From Anaerolinea thermophila (GTDB taxonomy: Bacteria; Chloroflexota; Anaerolineae; Anaerolineales; Villigracilaceae): 5,486 nt of DNA. The notes beneath the pieces are model-generated. The model searched no databases, was not told the origin of the DNA, and was given only the letters and a program-made list of their open reading frames with translations. The stretch's first letter is position 1; every line of letters starts with the position of its first letter. Positions 1-5,347 of the stretch are shown here, piece after piece. A program made the position numbers and the translations under genes. The stretch is taken from assembly GCA_022729775.1 (NCBI GenBank), contig DZBA01000236.1:1-5486 (forward strand), written 5' to 3'.

Positions 1-87
1 GAAAACAACCGTTTGACGGCGGATTCTTGCATAATGTGGCTTTGATTTGCAGGAAAAACCTTTAGGGTCTGTATTTATAAAAGAACG

Positions 88-116
88 TTTACAATCTGAG
101 TAGTTACGATTATTTT
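88..116 (+). promoter_or_regulatory. Sigma70-type promoter of the reductase gene
   Basis: A TTTACA -35 box (88-93) is separated by exactly 17 bp from a TATTTT -10 box (111-116). The predicted start of transcription is near 123, giving a leader of about 30 nt that contains the AAGGAG ribosome site (142-147), five bases before the ATG at 153. Five of six -35 bases and four of six -10 bases match the consensus. The call rests on sequence pattern only. Confidence 0.55.
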
Positions 117-152
117 ATACCGAACGAAGCAAAGCATTTTCAAGGAGAAACA

Positions 153-581
153 ATGAACGGAAATGATTTTATGGCATGGGTTTTACGCTCGCCATTTCAT
201 GGCATGTTGAGCAATGGCATGGCGCTTATCACCGTGACGGGGCGCAAGACAGGCAGGAAGTACACAACGCCCATCGAATATTATGAAGAAGGCGGATATT
301 TGTGGATTATGACCAGCCGCGAGAGAACGTGGTGGAAAAACCTGCAAGGCGGCGCAGTGGTCGAATTGTTGTTGAAAAGAAAACCCGCGCAGGCTTTTGC
401 GGATGTCGAGTTGGATGAGAAATCCGTTCATGCGCGTATGGTGGAGTACCTTCGTCATGTTCCGCAATCGGCAAAGCCTTTGAAGATTCGTTTGGAAAAC
501 GGAACCCCAAATGCTGAGGATGTTGCCCGTGTTGCAAAGGAACGTTTATTTATCAAGGTGAAAATAAAAAAGGAGTCTTGA
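153..581 (+). CDS. DUF385-type (deazaflavin/F420-dependent) nitroreductase/quinone reductase family protein
   Basis: This 142-aa protein resembles the small split-barrel flavin/deazaflavin reductases of the Ddn/DUF385 group, which use reduced F420 (or a flavin) to reduce quinones or nitro compounds. Visible hallmarks are a hydrophobic strand leading into the GRKTGR motif (residues 30-35), TTPIEY (38-43), a Gly-Gly turn and strand (47-53), and a TWWKNL segment (59-64) that matches the family's W-Y-x-N-L motif. Length is typical for the family. The start is set by AAGGAG at 142-147. There is no signal peptide or membrane span, so it should be cytosolic. The very basic C-terminus (KVKIKKES) is encoded by the terminator of the convergent gene and may be an add-on. 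It stands alone, so the substrate cannot be inferred. Family membership is fairly secure; F420 rather than flavin as cofactor is inference. Confidence 0.8.
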   Translation: MNGNDFMAWVLRSPFHGMLSNGMALITVTGRKTGRKYTTPIEYYEEGGYLWIMTSRERTWWKNLQGGAVVELLLKRKPAQAFADVELDEKSVHARMVEYLRHVPQSAKPLKIRLENGTPNAEDVARVAKERLFIKVKIKKES

Positions 582-600
582 AGTTTGGCTTCAAGACTCC
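561..600 (-). terminator. Intrinsic terminator of the FHA-protease gene, overlapping the 3' end of the reductase gene
   Basis: There is a perfect 12-bp stem, GGAGTCTTGAAG (572-583) against CTTCAAGACTCC (589-600), with a 5-nt loop. Read on the minus strand it is followed directly by TTTTTTATTTT (571-561), the classic intrinsic layout, 37 nt after the protease stop codon. On the plus strand no T-run follows (CGTTGCATG), so it is not a typical terminator for the reductase gene, although the hairpin could protect that mRNA's 3' end. The reductase stop codon TGA (579-581) lies within the stem. Confidence 0.85.
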
Positions 601-637
601 CGTTGCATGTATCAGTATCGCAGATTCAGATTTATTT

Positions 638-2221
638 TCACCGCAGGAATTCCTGAATCATGGAAAGCGCAAGGTTGACAGGGCGGACATAGCCGATTTT
701 ATCCGTCTCGTTGGTGATGACCATGGTGGGGATGCCGATTAACTCGCCTCTTTGGTTGATTGCGATACCGCCGGAGTTCCCGTGGCTGATTACAGGTCCT
801 GTTTTAATCCATCCATTTTTGACTTTGTTATTCTCGTCCGGTGAAAAACCCGCGACTTGGTCGTCAATGGCGGTGGGCGTGTCCCCGCCTACGCCGGGGA
901 AGCCGATGATGGTGATGGGTTCCAGAATTTTCAAATCATCCGAGTTGCCAATAGCAATGACGGGAAAATTTAAATCTGATGGCAGGGGGAAGTATTCGCC
1001 GGTTTCGAGATTGAAAGATTCAACCACGCGCAGGAGAGCCAAATCCAAATAGGGGTCGGTTTTGACGATGTCACACCTGTAATAGGTATCTGGTTTTTCT
1101 ACAGGGTTTGCCCAGTTGATGCCCGCGAAGATGAGCTCCTCTCCATTGTGCAGGCTGTTCTGTAAGTCGCCTATTTCCATGCCGGGGATGGGATCATAGT
1201 TTGCCGCATACCCAATGACGTGGAAGTTTGTCAAAATATATCCGTCGGATGTGATGAAACTTCCAGAGCCGGTATGCACCATATCGTTTGTTTCGATTTC
1301 CTCATCCGGCACCACGATATACGCCAACGACCTCAACGCCTGCTGCTTGGCTTGGGATGTATCCGCCGACACAGGCGCAGAGCCTGCGCTGGATGCCTGC
1401 GCGGTGGGCGCGCTTTCGCGGGATGAGAATAGATACAGAGCCGGCACCGTTAATACGCAGGTAATCACCAGCGCCGCGCCCGCCAAAATGACCGCCACCC
1501 ATGTCGCCCACGATGTTTTTGTTTTGGAACGCGGCGCGACTCCTGTTGGGTCTAGCGGCGGCAGCGGATGATCCCCGATGCGTAAGCGCAATATCGTATT
1601 GCCCACGCGGATTTTATCGCCGTGACGCAGCAGGGTTTTGCCCGCAATTCGTTTGCCATTTACCCAGGTGCCATTGTTGCTGTTCAAGTCGCTGAGGATG
1701 GCTTGCCCTTCCACCAATTCGATCAGCGCGTGGAATTGCGACGCGCTGGCATCCGCTTTGAGCGGCAGGTCGTTTGATTCATCGCGCCCGATGCGCGTGT
1801 TGCGGTTGAGTCCAAACTCCGCGCTGTCGTTTGCGCGCACAAGCGCCATCAAGGTGGATGTCTGCCACGCCATCGTGCGGTTGGTCGCGGATTCTTCCTC
1901 CCTATATTGAACGTTCTTTTGGGTTTGCACAGATGGGATTTGGAGCGTGAAATGCGTTTCGCCAATGCGCACGCGATCCCCGTTGCGCAGTTCAACGGGT
2001 CTCGATATTTTTTGTTCGTTTACCCACGTGCCGTTGTTGCTGCCCATATCGGTAATGACTACTTTTTGGTCTATGATTTCCAACATGGCATGACGCCGCG
2101 ACGCAAGCCCATCCTGTATGTGAATTTGACATTCGGGCTGCCGACCGATGAGCATTTTGTCGGTGACGATAAATTCTTGTCCATTGGAACTTACCAAACG
2201 GGGATGTGAGGAGTCGTTCAT
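638..2221 (-). CDS. Tandem-FHA, single-span membrane trypsin/HtrA-like serine protease
   Basis: This 527-aa protein (numbered from the ATG at 2221) has four parts. FHA domain 1 spans about 8-95, with GR 26-27, SRRH 41-44 and NNGTWVN 62-68. FHA domain 2 spans about 125-216, with GR 145-146, SQFH 161-164 and NNGTWVN 182-188. A membrane span lies at about 238-265, preceded by basic residues (RSKTKT). A Ser/Ala/Thr-rich linker then leads to a chymotrypsin-fold protease from about 295. The triad is visible: His334 (TNFHVIG), Asp393 (YLDLALL) and Ser483 in GNSGG. The positive-inside rule puts the FHA domains in the cytoplasm and the protease outside. FHA domains bind phosphothreonine, so phosphorylation signals may control or localise the protease; this is inference. 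There is no PDZ domain, unlike DegP/HtrA. An upstream ATG at 2233 is in frame but lacks a ribosome site, whereas GGAG lies 6 nt before the ATG at 2221. The gene has its own promoter (2264-2292) and terminator. Confidence 0.88.
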   Translation of the reverse strand: MNDSSHPRLVSSNGQEFIVTDKMLIGRQPECQIHIQDGLASRRHAMLEIIDQKVVITDMGSNNGTWVNEQKISRPVELRNGDRVRIGETHFTLQIPSVQTQKNVQYREEESATNRTMAWQTSTLMALVRANDSAEFGLNRNTRIGRDESNDLPLKADASASQFHALIELVEGQAILSDLNSNNGTWVNGKRIAGKTLLRHGDKIRVGNTILRLRIGDHPLPPLDPTGVAPRSKTKTSWATWVAVILAGAALVITCVLTVPALYLFSSRESAPTAQASSAGSAPVSADTSQAKQQALRSLAYIVVPDEEIETNDMVHTGSGSFITSDGYILTNFHVIGYAANYDPIPGMEIGDLQNSLHNGEELIFAGINWANPVEKPDTYYRCDIVKTDPYLDLALLRVVESFNLETGEYFPLPSDLNFPVIAIGNSDDLKILEPITIIGFPGVGGDTPTAIDDQVAGFSPDENNKVKNGWIKTGPVISHGNSGGIAINQRGELIGIPTMVITNETDKIGYVRPVNLALSMIQEFLR

Positions 2222-2263
2222 TTTTTGCTCCATCGTGAAATGGGATGTGAATTGCTTAAATTC

Positions 2264-2292
2264 ATTGTACAGCAGATGATGTTCGGTAACAA
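2264..2292 (-). promoter_or_regulatory. Sigma70-type promoter of the FHA-protease gene
   Basis: Read on the minus strand, TTGTTA (-35, 2292-2287) is followed after exactly 17 bp by TACAAT (-10, 2269-2264). The boxes match consensus at 4/6 and 5/6 positions. Transcription would start near 2257, leaving a leader of about 36 nt to the ATG at 2221. The promoter fills the gap downstream of the zinc-ribbon gene, so the protease can be made independently of that gene even if some read-through occurs. Confidence 0.6.
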
Positions 2293-2299
2293 GAAATTG

Positions 2300-2674
2300 T
2301 CAGCGGTTTGAAATCCAGTTTGAAATCCAAAGAATGGGAAACAAACCAAGCGCGGCGCAAATCAGTAATATGACGACGACCAGAGTCAGGCAGGCGGGAA
2401 GAACCCAGCGCGCCAACGTCCCGTAGGCGTACACATTCCACGCGCCGGTGAGAATCGGCTGCGCTTTCCGCAGGACTTGACTAGCGTCTACTTCTATGAC
2501 GTCTATTTTTTGCGGCGGCGCGGAAGTTTTCTCTGCCTTCGGGATGATTTTTATCCGCAATCGTTCGGGGATGGTGAGGTTGGCTCCGCAATATGTACAT
2601 GCCATGCGGGTTGCTCCTGTTTCGGGCTGGTTTGGTCCGCCGCAGGCGGGACACTTGAAACTTTGTGAGGACAT
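2300..2674 (-). CDS. Zinc-ribbon protein with C-terminal transmembrane anchor
   Basis: This is a 124-aa protein of unknown specific role. The N-terminus is a zinc ribbon: CPAC (Cys8, Cys11) and CTYC (Cys26, Cys29), the two CxxC knuckles expected to bind one zinc ion. A linker of about 55 residues follows, rich in Lys and Pro at first. A strongly hydrophobic span lies at about residues 90-115, and a short tail (WISNWISNR) ends the protein. The ribbon is therefore probably cytoplasmic and tethered to the membrane. The start is well supported by GGAG (2684-2681), 6 nt before the ATG. It lies on the same strand as, and 78 bp upstream of, the FHA-protease gene, so the two products may act at the same membrane site. 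The ribbon could bind protein or nucleic acid; the sequence does not say which. Confidence 0.8.
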   Translation of the reverse strand: MSSQSFKCPACGGPNQPETGATRMACTYCGANLTIPERLRIKIIPKAEKTSAPPQKIDVIEVDASQVLRKAQPILTGAWNVYAYGTLARWVLPACLTLVVVILLICAALGLFPILWISNWISNR

Positions 2675-2705
2675 GGTTTTCTCCGGTGAAAATTTTCTTT
2701 CCGCT

Positions 2706-2711
2706 TATAAT
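2706..2711 (+). promoter_or_regulatory. -10 box in the divergent intergenic region, probably for the acyl-CoA ligase gene
   Basis: A perfect TATAAT lies 33 bp before the ligase ATG in the 70-bp gap between divergent genes, giving a predicted leader of about 27 nt. No good -35 box is visible at 16-18 bp spacing, so an activator or alternative contacts may be needed. The same bases read on the minus strand give TATTAT or TATAAG, which could serve as the -10 box of the zinc-ribbon gene. One symmetric element may therefore fire in both directions. Confidence 0.4.
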
Positions 2712-2744
2712 ACTGCAAAAATCCATCCAAAGAAGAGGCGAGCC

Positions 2745-4721
2745 ATGTCAGAACAATTCACTTTCGGCGGCGAACTTGTGTGGAGACCATCTCCAGAAGA
2801 CATCGAACATGCGAACCTGACCGCGTTTATGCGTTTGCACGGAATCAAAGACTTCGACGCGCTGATGAAAAAATCAACGGGCGACGTGGAATGGTTTACC
2901 GACGCGGTGTTGAAATTTCTCGACATCCAATTCTATGAGCCATATTCAAAGGTTGTTGACCTTTCCAGCGGAATCCAAACGCCGACTTGGTGCGTGGATG
3001 GAAAAATGAACATCGTCCATAATTGCGTGGATAAATGGGCGCAAACCTCCGAGGTCTTAAAGACCTCGGAGGTTTCGGCGCTGACTTGGGAAGGCGAGGA
3101 GGGAATCACAAAATCATTAACCTATGCAGATTTATATAAAGAAGTCAATAAAACCGCAAACGCCCTGAAGTCTTTGGGACTCGGCAAGGGTGACGCGGTG
3201 GGATTGTTTATGCCGATGACTCCCGAAATTGTCATCGCGCTGCTGGCAATTGCAAAAATCGGCGGCATTATCCTTCCGCTGTTTTCAGGGTACGGCGCGG
3301 GGGCTATCGTCTCGCGCATGGTGGATGGCGGCGCGAAGGCGCTCTTCGCCGCGGATGGCTCGTTCCGGCGCGGAAAACCCATCGAGATGAAATCCATCGC
3401 GGATGAGGCTGCGGAGCAAATTCCCACGCTGCAACATATCATCGTATTGAAGCGCACCGCGCAGGAAGTCCACATGAAAGCGGGCAGGGATTTGTGGTGG
3501 CATGAGCTGGTTGATTCGCAATCTGATATTTGCGAAACGGAAAAAACATCCGCCGAAGACCCGTTGATGATTATTTACACCTCTGGCACAACGGGCAAGC
3601 CCAAAGGCGCGTTACACACGCACGCAGGATTCCCGGTCAAAGCCGCGCAGGATATGGCTTTCGGCACGGACGTGCACAAGGGCGACGTGATGTACTGGAT
3701 GACCGACATGGGCTGGATGATGGGACCGTGGCAGGTCTTTGGGACGCTGCTGCTTGGCGCGACGATTTTCCTCTACGATGGCGCGCCGGACTTCCCCGCG
3801 CCGAATAGATTGTGGGCATTGGCGGAGCGTCACAAAATCAACCAGATGGGCGTTTCACCCACGTTGATTCGCTCACTGATTCCGCAGGGCGATGAACATT
3901 TCCAAAAGCATGACCTTTCATCCATCAAGTGCTTTGCTTCCACCGGCGAGCCGTGGAACCCCGACCCGTGGATGTGGCTGTTCGAGAAAGTCGGCGCGGG
4001 CAAACGTCCCATCATCAACTATTCCGGCGGAACAGAAATCTCCGGCGGAATTGTGATGGGCAACTTCCTCTTGCCGTTGAAACCTTGCGCGTTTTCGGCG
4101 GCTTGTCCCGGCATGGACGCGGACGTGGTGGATGAAAACGGAAACCCAATCCGAAACGCGGTGGGTGAGTTGGTCATCAAAGCCCCGTGGATTGGCATGA
4201 CGCGCGGATTTTGGAAAGACCCGCAGCGCTATCTCGATACCTATTGGTCTCGCTGGGAGAATGTTTGGGTGCATGGCGATTTTGCCGCGATTGATAACGA
4301 TGGGCTGTGGTACATCCTCGGACGCTCGGACGATACGATTAAGATTGCGGGCAAGCGCTTAGGTCCCGCCGAAGTGGAGTCGATTTTGGTGCGGCACGAT
4401 TCCGTTGTGGAAGCGGCGGCAATCGGCGTGCCGCATGAGGTCAAGGGCAGCGAACTTATTTTGTTCGTTGTGACCAAAGCCGGCGTGACTCCCGATGAAG
4501 CCTTGAAGAAAGAATTGAAAAAGATGGTCATTGATGAAATGGGCAAGGCGCTCGCGCCAAAGGGACTCTTCTTCGTTGCCGATTTGCCCAAGACGCGCAA
4601 CGCCAAAGTGATGCGCAGGATGATCCGCGCCGCGTATCTCGGCTTGGAATTGGGCGATACGTCTTCGCTGGTCAATCCGGGGGCAGTGGAGGAAGTGCGG
4701 AAGGTGGGGAGTAGGGATTAG
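2745..4721 (+). CDS. AMP-forming acyl-CoA synthetase of the acetyl-CoA synthetase-like family
   Basis: This 658-aa cytosolic enzyme should activate a carboxylic acid with ATP and CoA through an acyl-adenylate. Motifs run in the family order: an ACS N-terminal region (about 15-90), the phosphate-binding loop YTSGTTGKPKG (278-288), YSGGTE (426-431), HGDFA (510-514), the hinge/A8 block GRSDDTIKIAGKRLGP (526-541), and the C-terminal PKTRNAKVMRR (615-625), whose Lys621 is the catalytic lysine and a site acetylated in relatives. Length is normal for ACS. The residue aligned with Trp414 of Salmonella Acs, which caps the acetate pocket, is Gly428, so an acid larger than acetate (propionate, butyrate, branched or oxo acid) is plausible. 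The ATG at 2745 is chosen because AGAGG (2734-2738) precedes it by 6 nt. The frame stays open upstream, but only as a shadow of the opposite-strand gene. A 33-bp palindrome lies in frame at residues 100-111. It is transcribed alone and ends in a terminator at 4756-4788. Confidence 0.9.
   Translation: MSEQFTFGGELVWRPSPEDIEHANLTAFMRLHGIKDFDALMKKSTGDVEWFTDAVLKFLDIQFYEPYSKVVDLSSGIQTPTWCVDGKMNIVHNCVDKWAQTSEVLKTSEVSALTWEGEEGITKSLTYADLYKEVNKTANALKSLGLGKGDAVGLFMPMTPEIVIALLAIAKIGGIILPLFSGYGAGAIVSRMVDGGAKALFAADGSFRRGKPIEMKSIADEAAEQIPTLQHIIVLKRTAQEVHMKAGRDLWWHELVDSQSDICETEKTSAEDPLMIIYTSGTTGKPKGALHTHAGFPVKAAQDMAFGTDVHKGDVMYWMTDMGWMMGPWQVFGTLLLGATIFLYDGAPDFPAPNRLWALAERHKINQMGVSPTLIRSLIPQGDEHFQKHDLSSIKCFASTGEPWNPDPWMWLFEKVGAGKRPIINYSGGTEISGGIVMGNFLLPLKPCAFSAACPGMDADVVDENGNPIRNAVGELVIKAPWIGMTRGFWKDPQRYLDTYWSRWENVWVHGDFAAIDNDGLWYILGRSDDTIKIAGKRLGPAEVESILVRHDSVVEAAAIGVPHEVKGSELILFVVTKAGVTPDEALKKELKKMVIDEMGKALAPKGLFFVADLPKTRNAKVMRRMIRAAYLGLELGDTSSLVNPGAVEEVRKVGSRD
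3043..3075. repeat. 33-bp near-perfect palindrome inside the ligase gene
   Basis: The left arm AAACCTCCGAGGTCTT (3043-3058) and right arm (3060-3075) are perfect 16-bp reverse complements around a single central A at 3059. Each half holds a smaller palindrome of its own (ACCTC-C-GAGGT and ACCTC-G-GAGGT). In the ligase frame it encodes TSEV-LK-TSEV (residues 101-110), between the conserved NCVDKWA and ALTWEGEEG segments, where ACS relatives vary in length. It keeps the frame. It looks like an inserted short palindromic element rather than ordinary coding sequence; insertion is inference. Confidence 0.75.
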
Positions 4722-4725
4722 AGAA

Positions 4726-4750
4726 TAGAGAGTAGAGAGTAGAGAGTAGA
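4726..4750. repeat. TAGAGAG tandem microrepeat after the ligase stop codon
   Basis: Three and a half copies of the 7-bp unit TAGAGAG start five bases after the ligase stop codon and run up to the terminator hairpin. The preceding purine-rich bases (GGGGAGTAGGGATTAGAGAA) look like decayed copies and encode the last residues of the ligase (GSRD). No function is evident. Slippage could vary the copy number. Confidence 0.7.
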
Positions 4751-4755
4751 AAATG

Positions 4756-4788
4756 AAGAGCCTCCCGTATGGAAGGCTCTTTTGTTTT
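4756..4788 (+). terminator. Intrinsic terminator of the acyl-CoA ligase gene
   Basis: AAGAGCCT (4756-4763) pairs with AGGCTCTT (4774-4781), and two further G-C pairs follow inside after one mismatch. The run TTTTGTTTT follows on the plus strand, 34 nt after the ligase stop. The hairpin begins immediately beyond the stop codon (4787-4789) of the convergent Ala-rich gene. On the minus strand it is followed by only a weak T-rich stretch (CATTTTC), so it may act in both directions with less force for that gene. Confidence 0.8.
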
Positions 4789-5152
4789 ATGCGGCGGGTT
4801 TGGCTTTGCGCGTGGGGGATTTGTATTCGGACTTTTTCTTTAATCCCAATGCCTGCACCTGATCGGAGTTTTTGCCGAATTGGGCAATGACCTGTTCTTT
4901 GACTCCCAGCATGGCGTTGTGGAACTCCCATTCGGCGGCGGCTGCAGCGTCGCGGGCGGTGGCAAGCGCGACTTGCGCGGCGGTTTCCGCGTCCTGCGCG
5001 GCTTTCATCGCGGTCTGTTTCGCTGTGACCGCTGTTTTGGCATAGGCGGCGTTGGCGGGGGTGTAGACTGCGAAGCCGTTCAACGCGGTGAGCGCGTCGA
5101 GGTCGTTTTGCAGTTGGGCGGGGGCAATGCGTTTGGTTTGGTCTTTAGCCAT
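4787..5152 (-). CDS. Hypothetical Ala-rich helical protein, 121 aa
   Basis: The function is not recognised. The protein starts with a polar segment (MAKDQTKRIAPAQLQNDLDA). A short region with NGFAVYTPANAAYA (25-38) follows, then a long Ala/Gln/Lys/Glu helix (about 38-80) that may form a coiled coil or helical bundle. After it come EWEFHNAMLGVKEQVIAQFG (74-93), where the aromatic and aliphatic residues look the most conserved, and a basic tail (LKKKSEYKSPTRKAKPAA). About a quarter of residues are Ala. There is no signal peptide, membrane span or cysteine. I recall similar small proteins ending in a KKKSEYK-like motif from several bacterial phyla, all without assigned function; this is memory, not a search. 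The basic tail could bind nucleic acid. The start is firm: GGAG (5163-5160) lies 7 nt before the ATG. It is convergent with the ligase gene. Confidence 0.75.
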   Translation of the reverse strand: MAKDQTKRIAPAQLQNDLDALTALNGFAVYTPANAAYAKTAVTAKQTAMKAAQDAETAAQVALATARDAAAAAEWEFHNAMLGVKEQVIAQFGKNSDQVQALGLKKKSEYKSPTRKAKPAA

Positions 5153-5182
5153 GATTTTTCTCCTTTTTTGGCATTTTCAATG

Positions 5183-5212
5183 ATTTCAGGCGGTTTTCCC
5201 ACCTGTTGACAA
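5183..5212 (-). promoter_or_regulatory. Possible promoter of the Ala-rich protein gene
   Basis: On the minus strand TTGTCA (5212-5207, 5/6 of the -35 consensus) is followed after 18 bp by TGAAAT (5188-5183, 4/6 of the -10 consensus). Transcription would start near 5176, with a leader of about 24 nt to the ATG at 5152. A small hairpin (AGGTGG/CCGCCT, minus strand) occupies the spacer. This is weak evidence, and the element overlaps the 3' end of the possible heptapeptide ORF. Confidence 0.3.
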
Positions 5213-5347
5213 CATCTTCATTTGTTCGCTTGGCATCTTGCTTTCTTCGCTTTCAATCTTCATTACTTCGCCGCTAATCTTGCTTTCTTTGCTTGCCGTC
5301 CTGCTTGGTTCGCCTGTGGTCTTGTTTAGTTTGCTTTCAATCTTCAT
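5186..5347 (-). CDS. Possible small ORF encoding a heptapeptide-repeat protein, 53 aa
   Basis: A short open frame runs from the ATG at 5347 to the TGA at 5186. It consists almost wholly of seven-residue units: IESKLNK, TTGEPSR, TASKESK, ISGEVMK, IESEESK, MPSEQMK, MLSTGGK. The consensus is [I/T/M]-x-[S/G]-[E/K]-x-x-[K/R], highly charged, soluble and probably disordered. It does not fit a canonical coiled coil, because only one position per heptad tends to be hydrophobic. It is the only open minus-strand frame through the repeats and ends 33 bp before the Ala-rich gene, on the same strand. Against it, there is no good ribosome site. Its ATG overlaps the TGA of another short frame (5463-5344). 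The plus strand is also open in a hydrophobic frame, so openness alone proves little. It may be a real microprotein or a translated-looking DNA repeat. Confidence 0.35.
   Translation of the reverse strand: MKIESKLNKTTGEPSRTASKESKISGEVMKIESEESKMPSEQMKMLSTGGKTA
5213..5347. repeat. Degenerate 21-bp tandem repeat, about six and a half copies
   Basis: Consecutive units begin at 5213, 5234, 5255, 5276, 5297, 5318 and 5339 with no gaps. The plus-strand consensus is roughly nATCTTnnTTTnTTCGCTTnn; for example unit 2 is CATCTTGCTTTCTTCGCTTT followed by one C. A further decayed unit may occupy 5192-5212. The plus strand is strongly pyrimidine-rich. The strict 21-bp period equals seven codons and also about two turns of DNA, so it could be a coding heptad repeat or an array of protein-binding sites. 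There are no unique spacers, so it is not a CRISPR array. Confidence 0.75.

Noticed and set aside
13..35. TTGACG followed by CATAAT as a promoter
   Set aside because: The spacing is only 11 bp, far too short for a sigma70 promoter; the TTTACA-17-TATTTT pair at 88-116 is better placed.
644..655. 12-bp palindrome CAGGAATTCCTG near the protease stop codon
   Set aside because: It encodes the last residues (QEFL) and is short enough to arise by chance; no repeat or T-run accompanies it.
711..1052. Plus-strand open frame inside the protease gene
   Set aside because: It is a shadow frame opposite the catalytic domain, which carries clear His-Asp-Ser motifs.
2221..2233. ATG at 2233 as start of the FHA protease
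   Set aside because: No Shine-Dalgarno precedes it, and its own bases (GGAG at 2231-2228) form the ribosome site for the ATG at 2221; the four-residue difference does not affect function calls.
2496..2744. An 83-codon upstream extension of the acyl-CoA ligase frame
   Set aside because: It is antisense to the zinc-ribbon gene, lacks ligase-family similarity, and the ATG at 2745 has a good ribosome site and the expected ACS N-terminus.
4359..4931. A 190-codon minus-strand open frame spanning the ligase end and the next gene
   Set aside because: It overlaps two well-supported genes in other frames, crosses the terminator and microrepeat, and shows no recognisable domain.
5213..5347. CRISPR array or replication iterons
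   Set aside because: The units are directly adjacent without spacers and are too divergent, and no cas, rep or partition gene is nearby.
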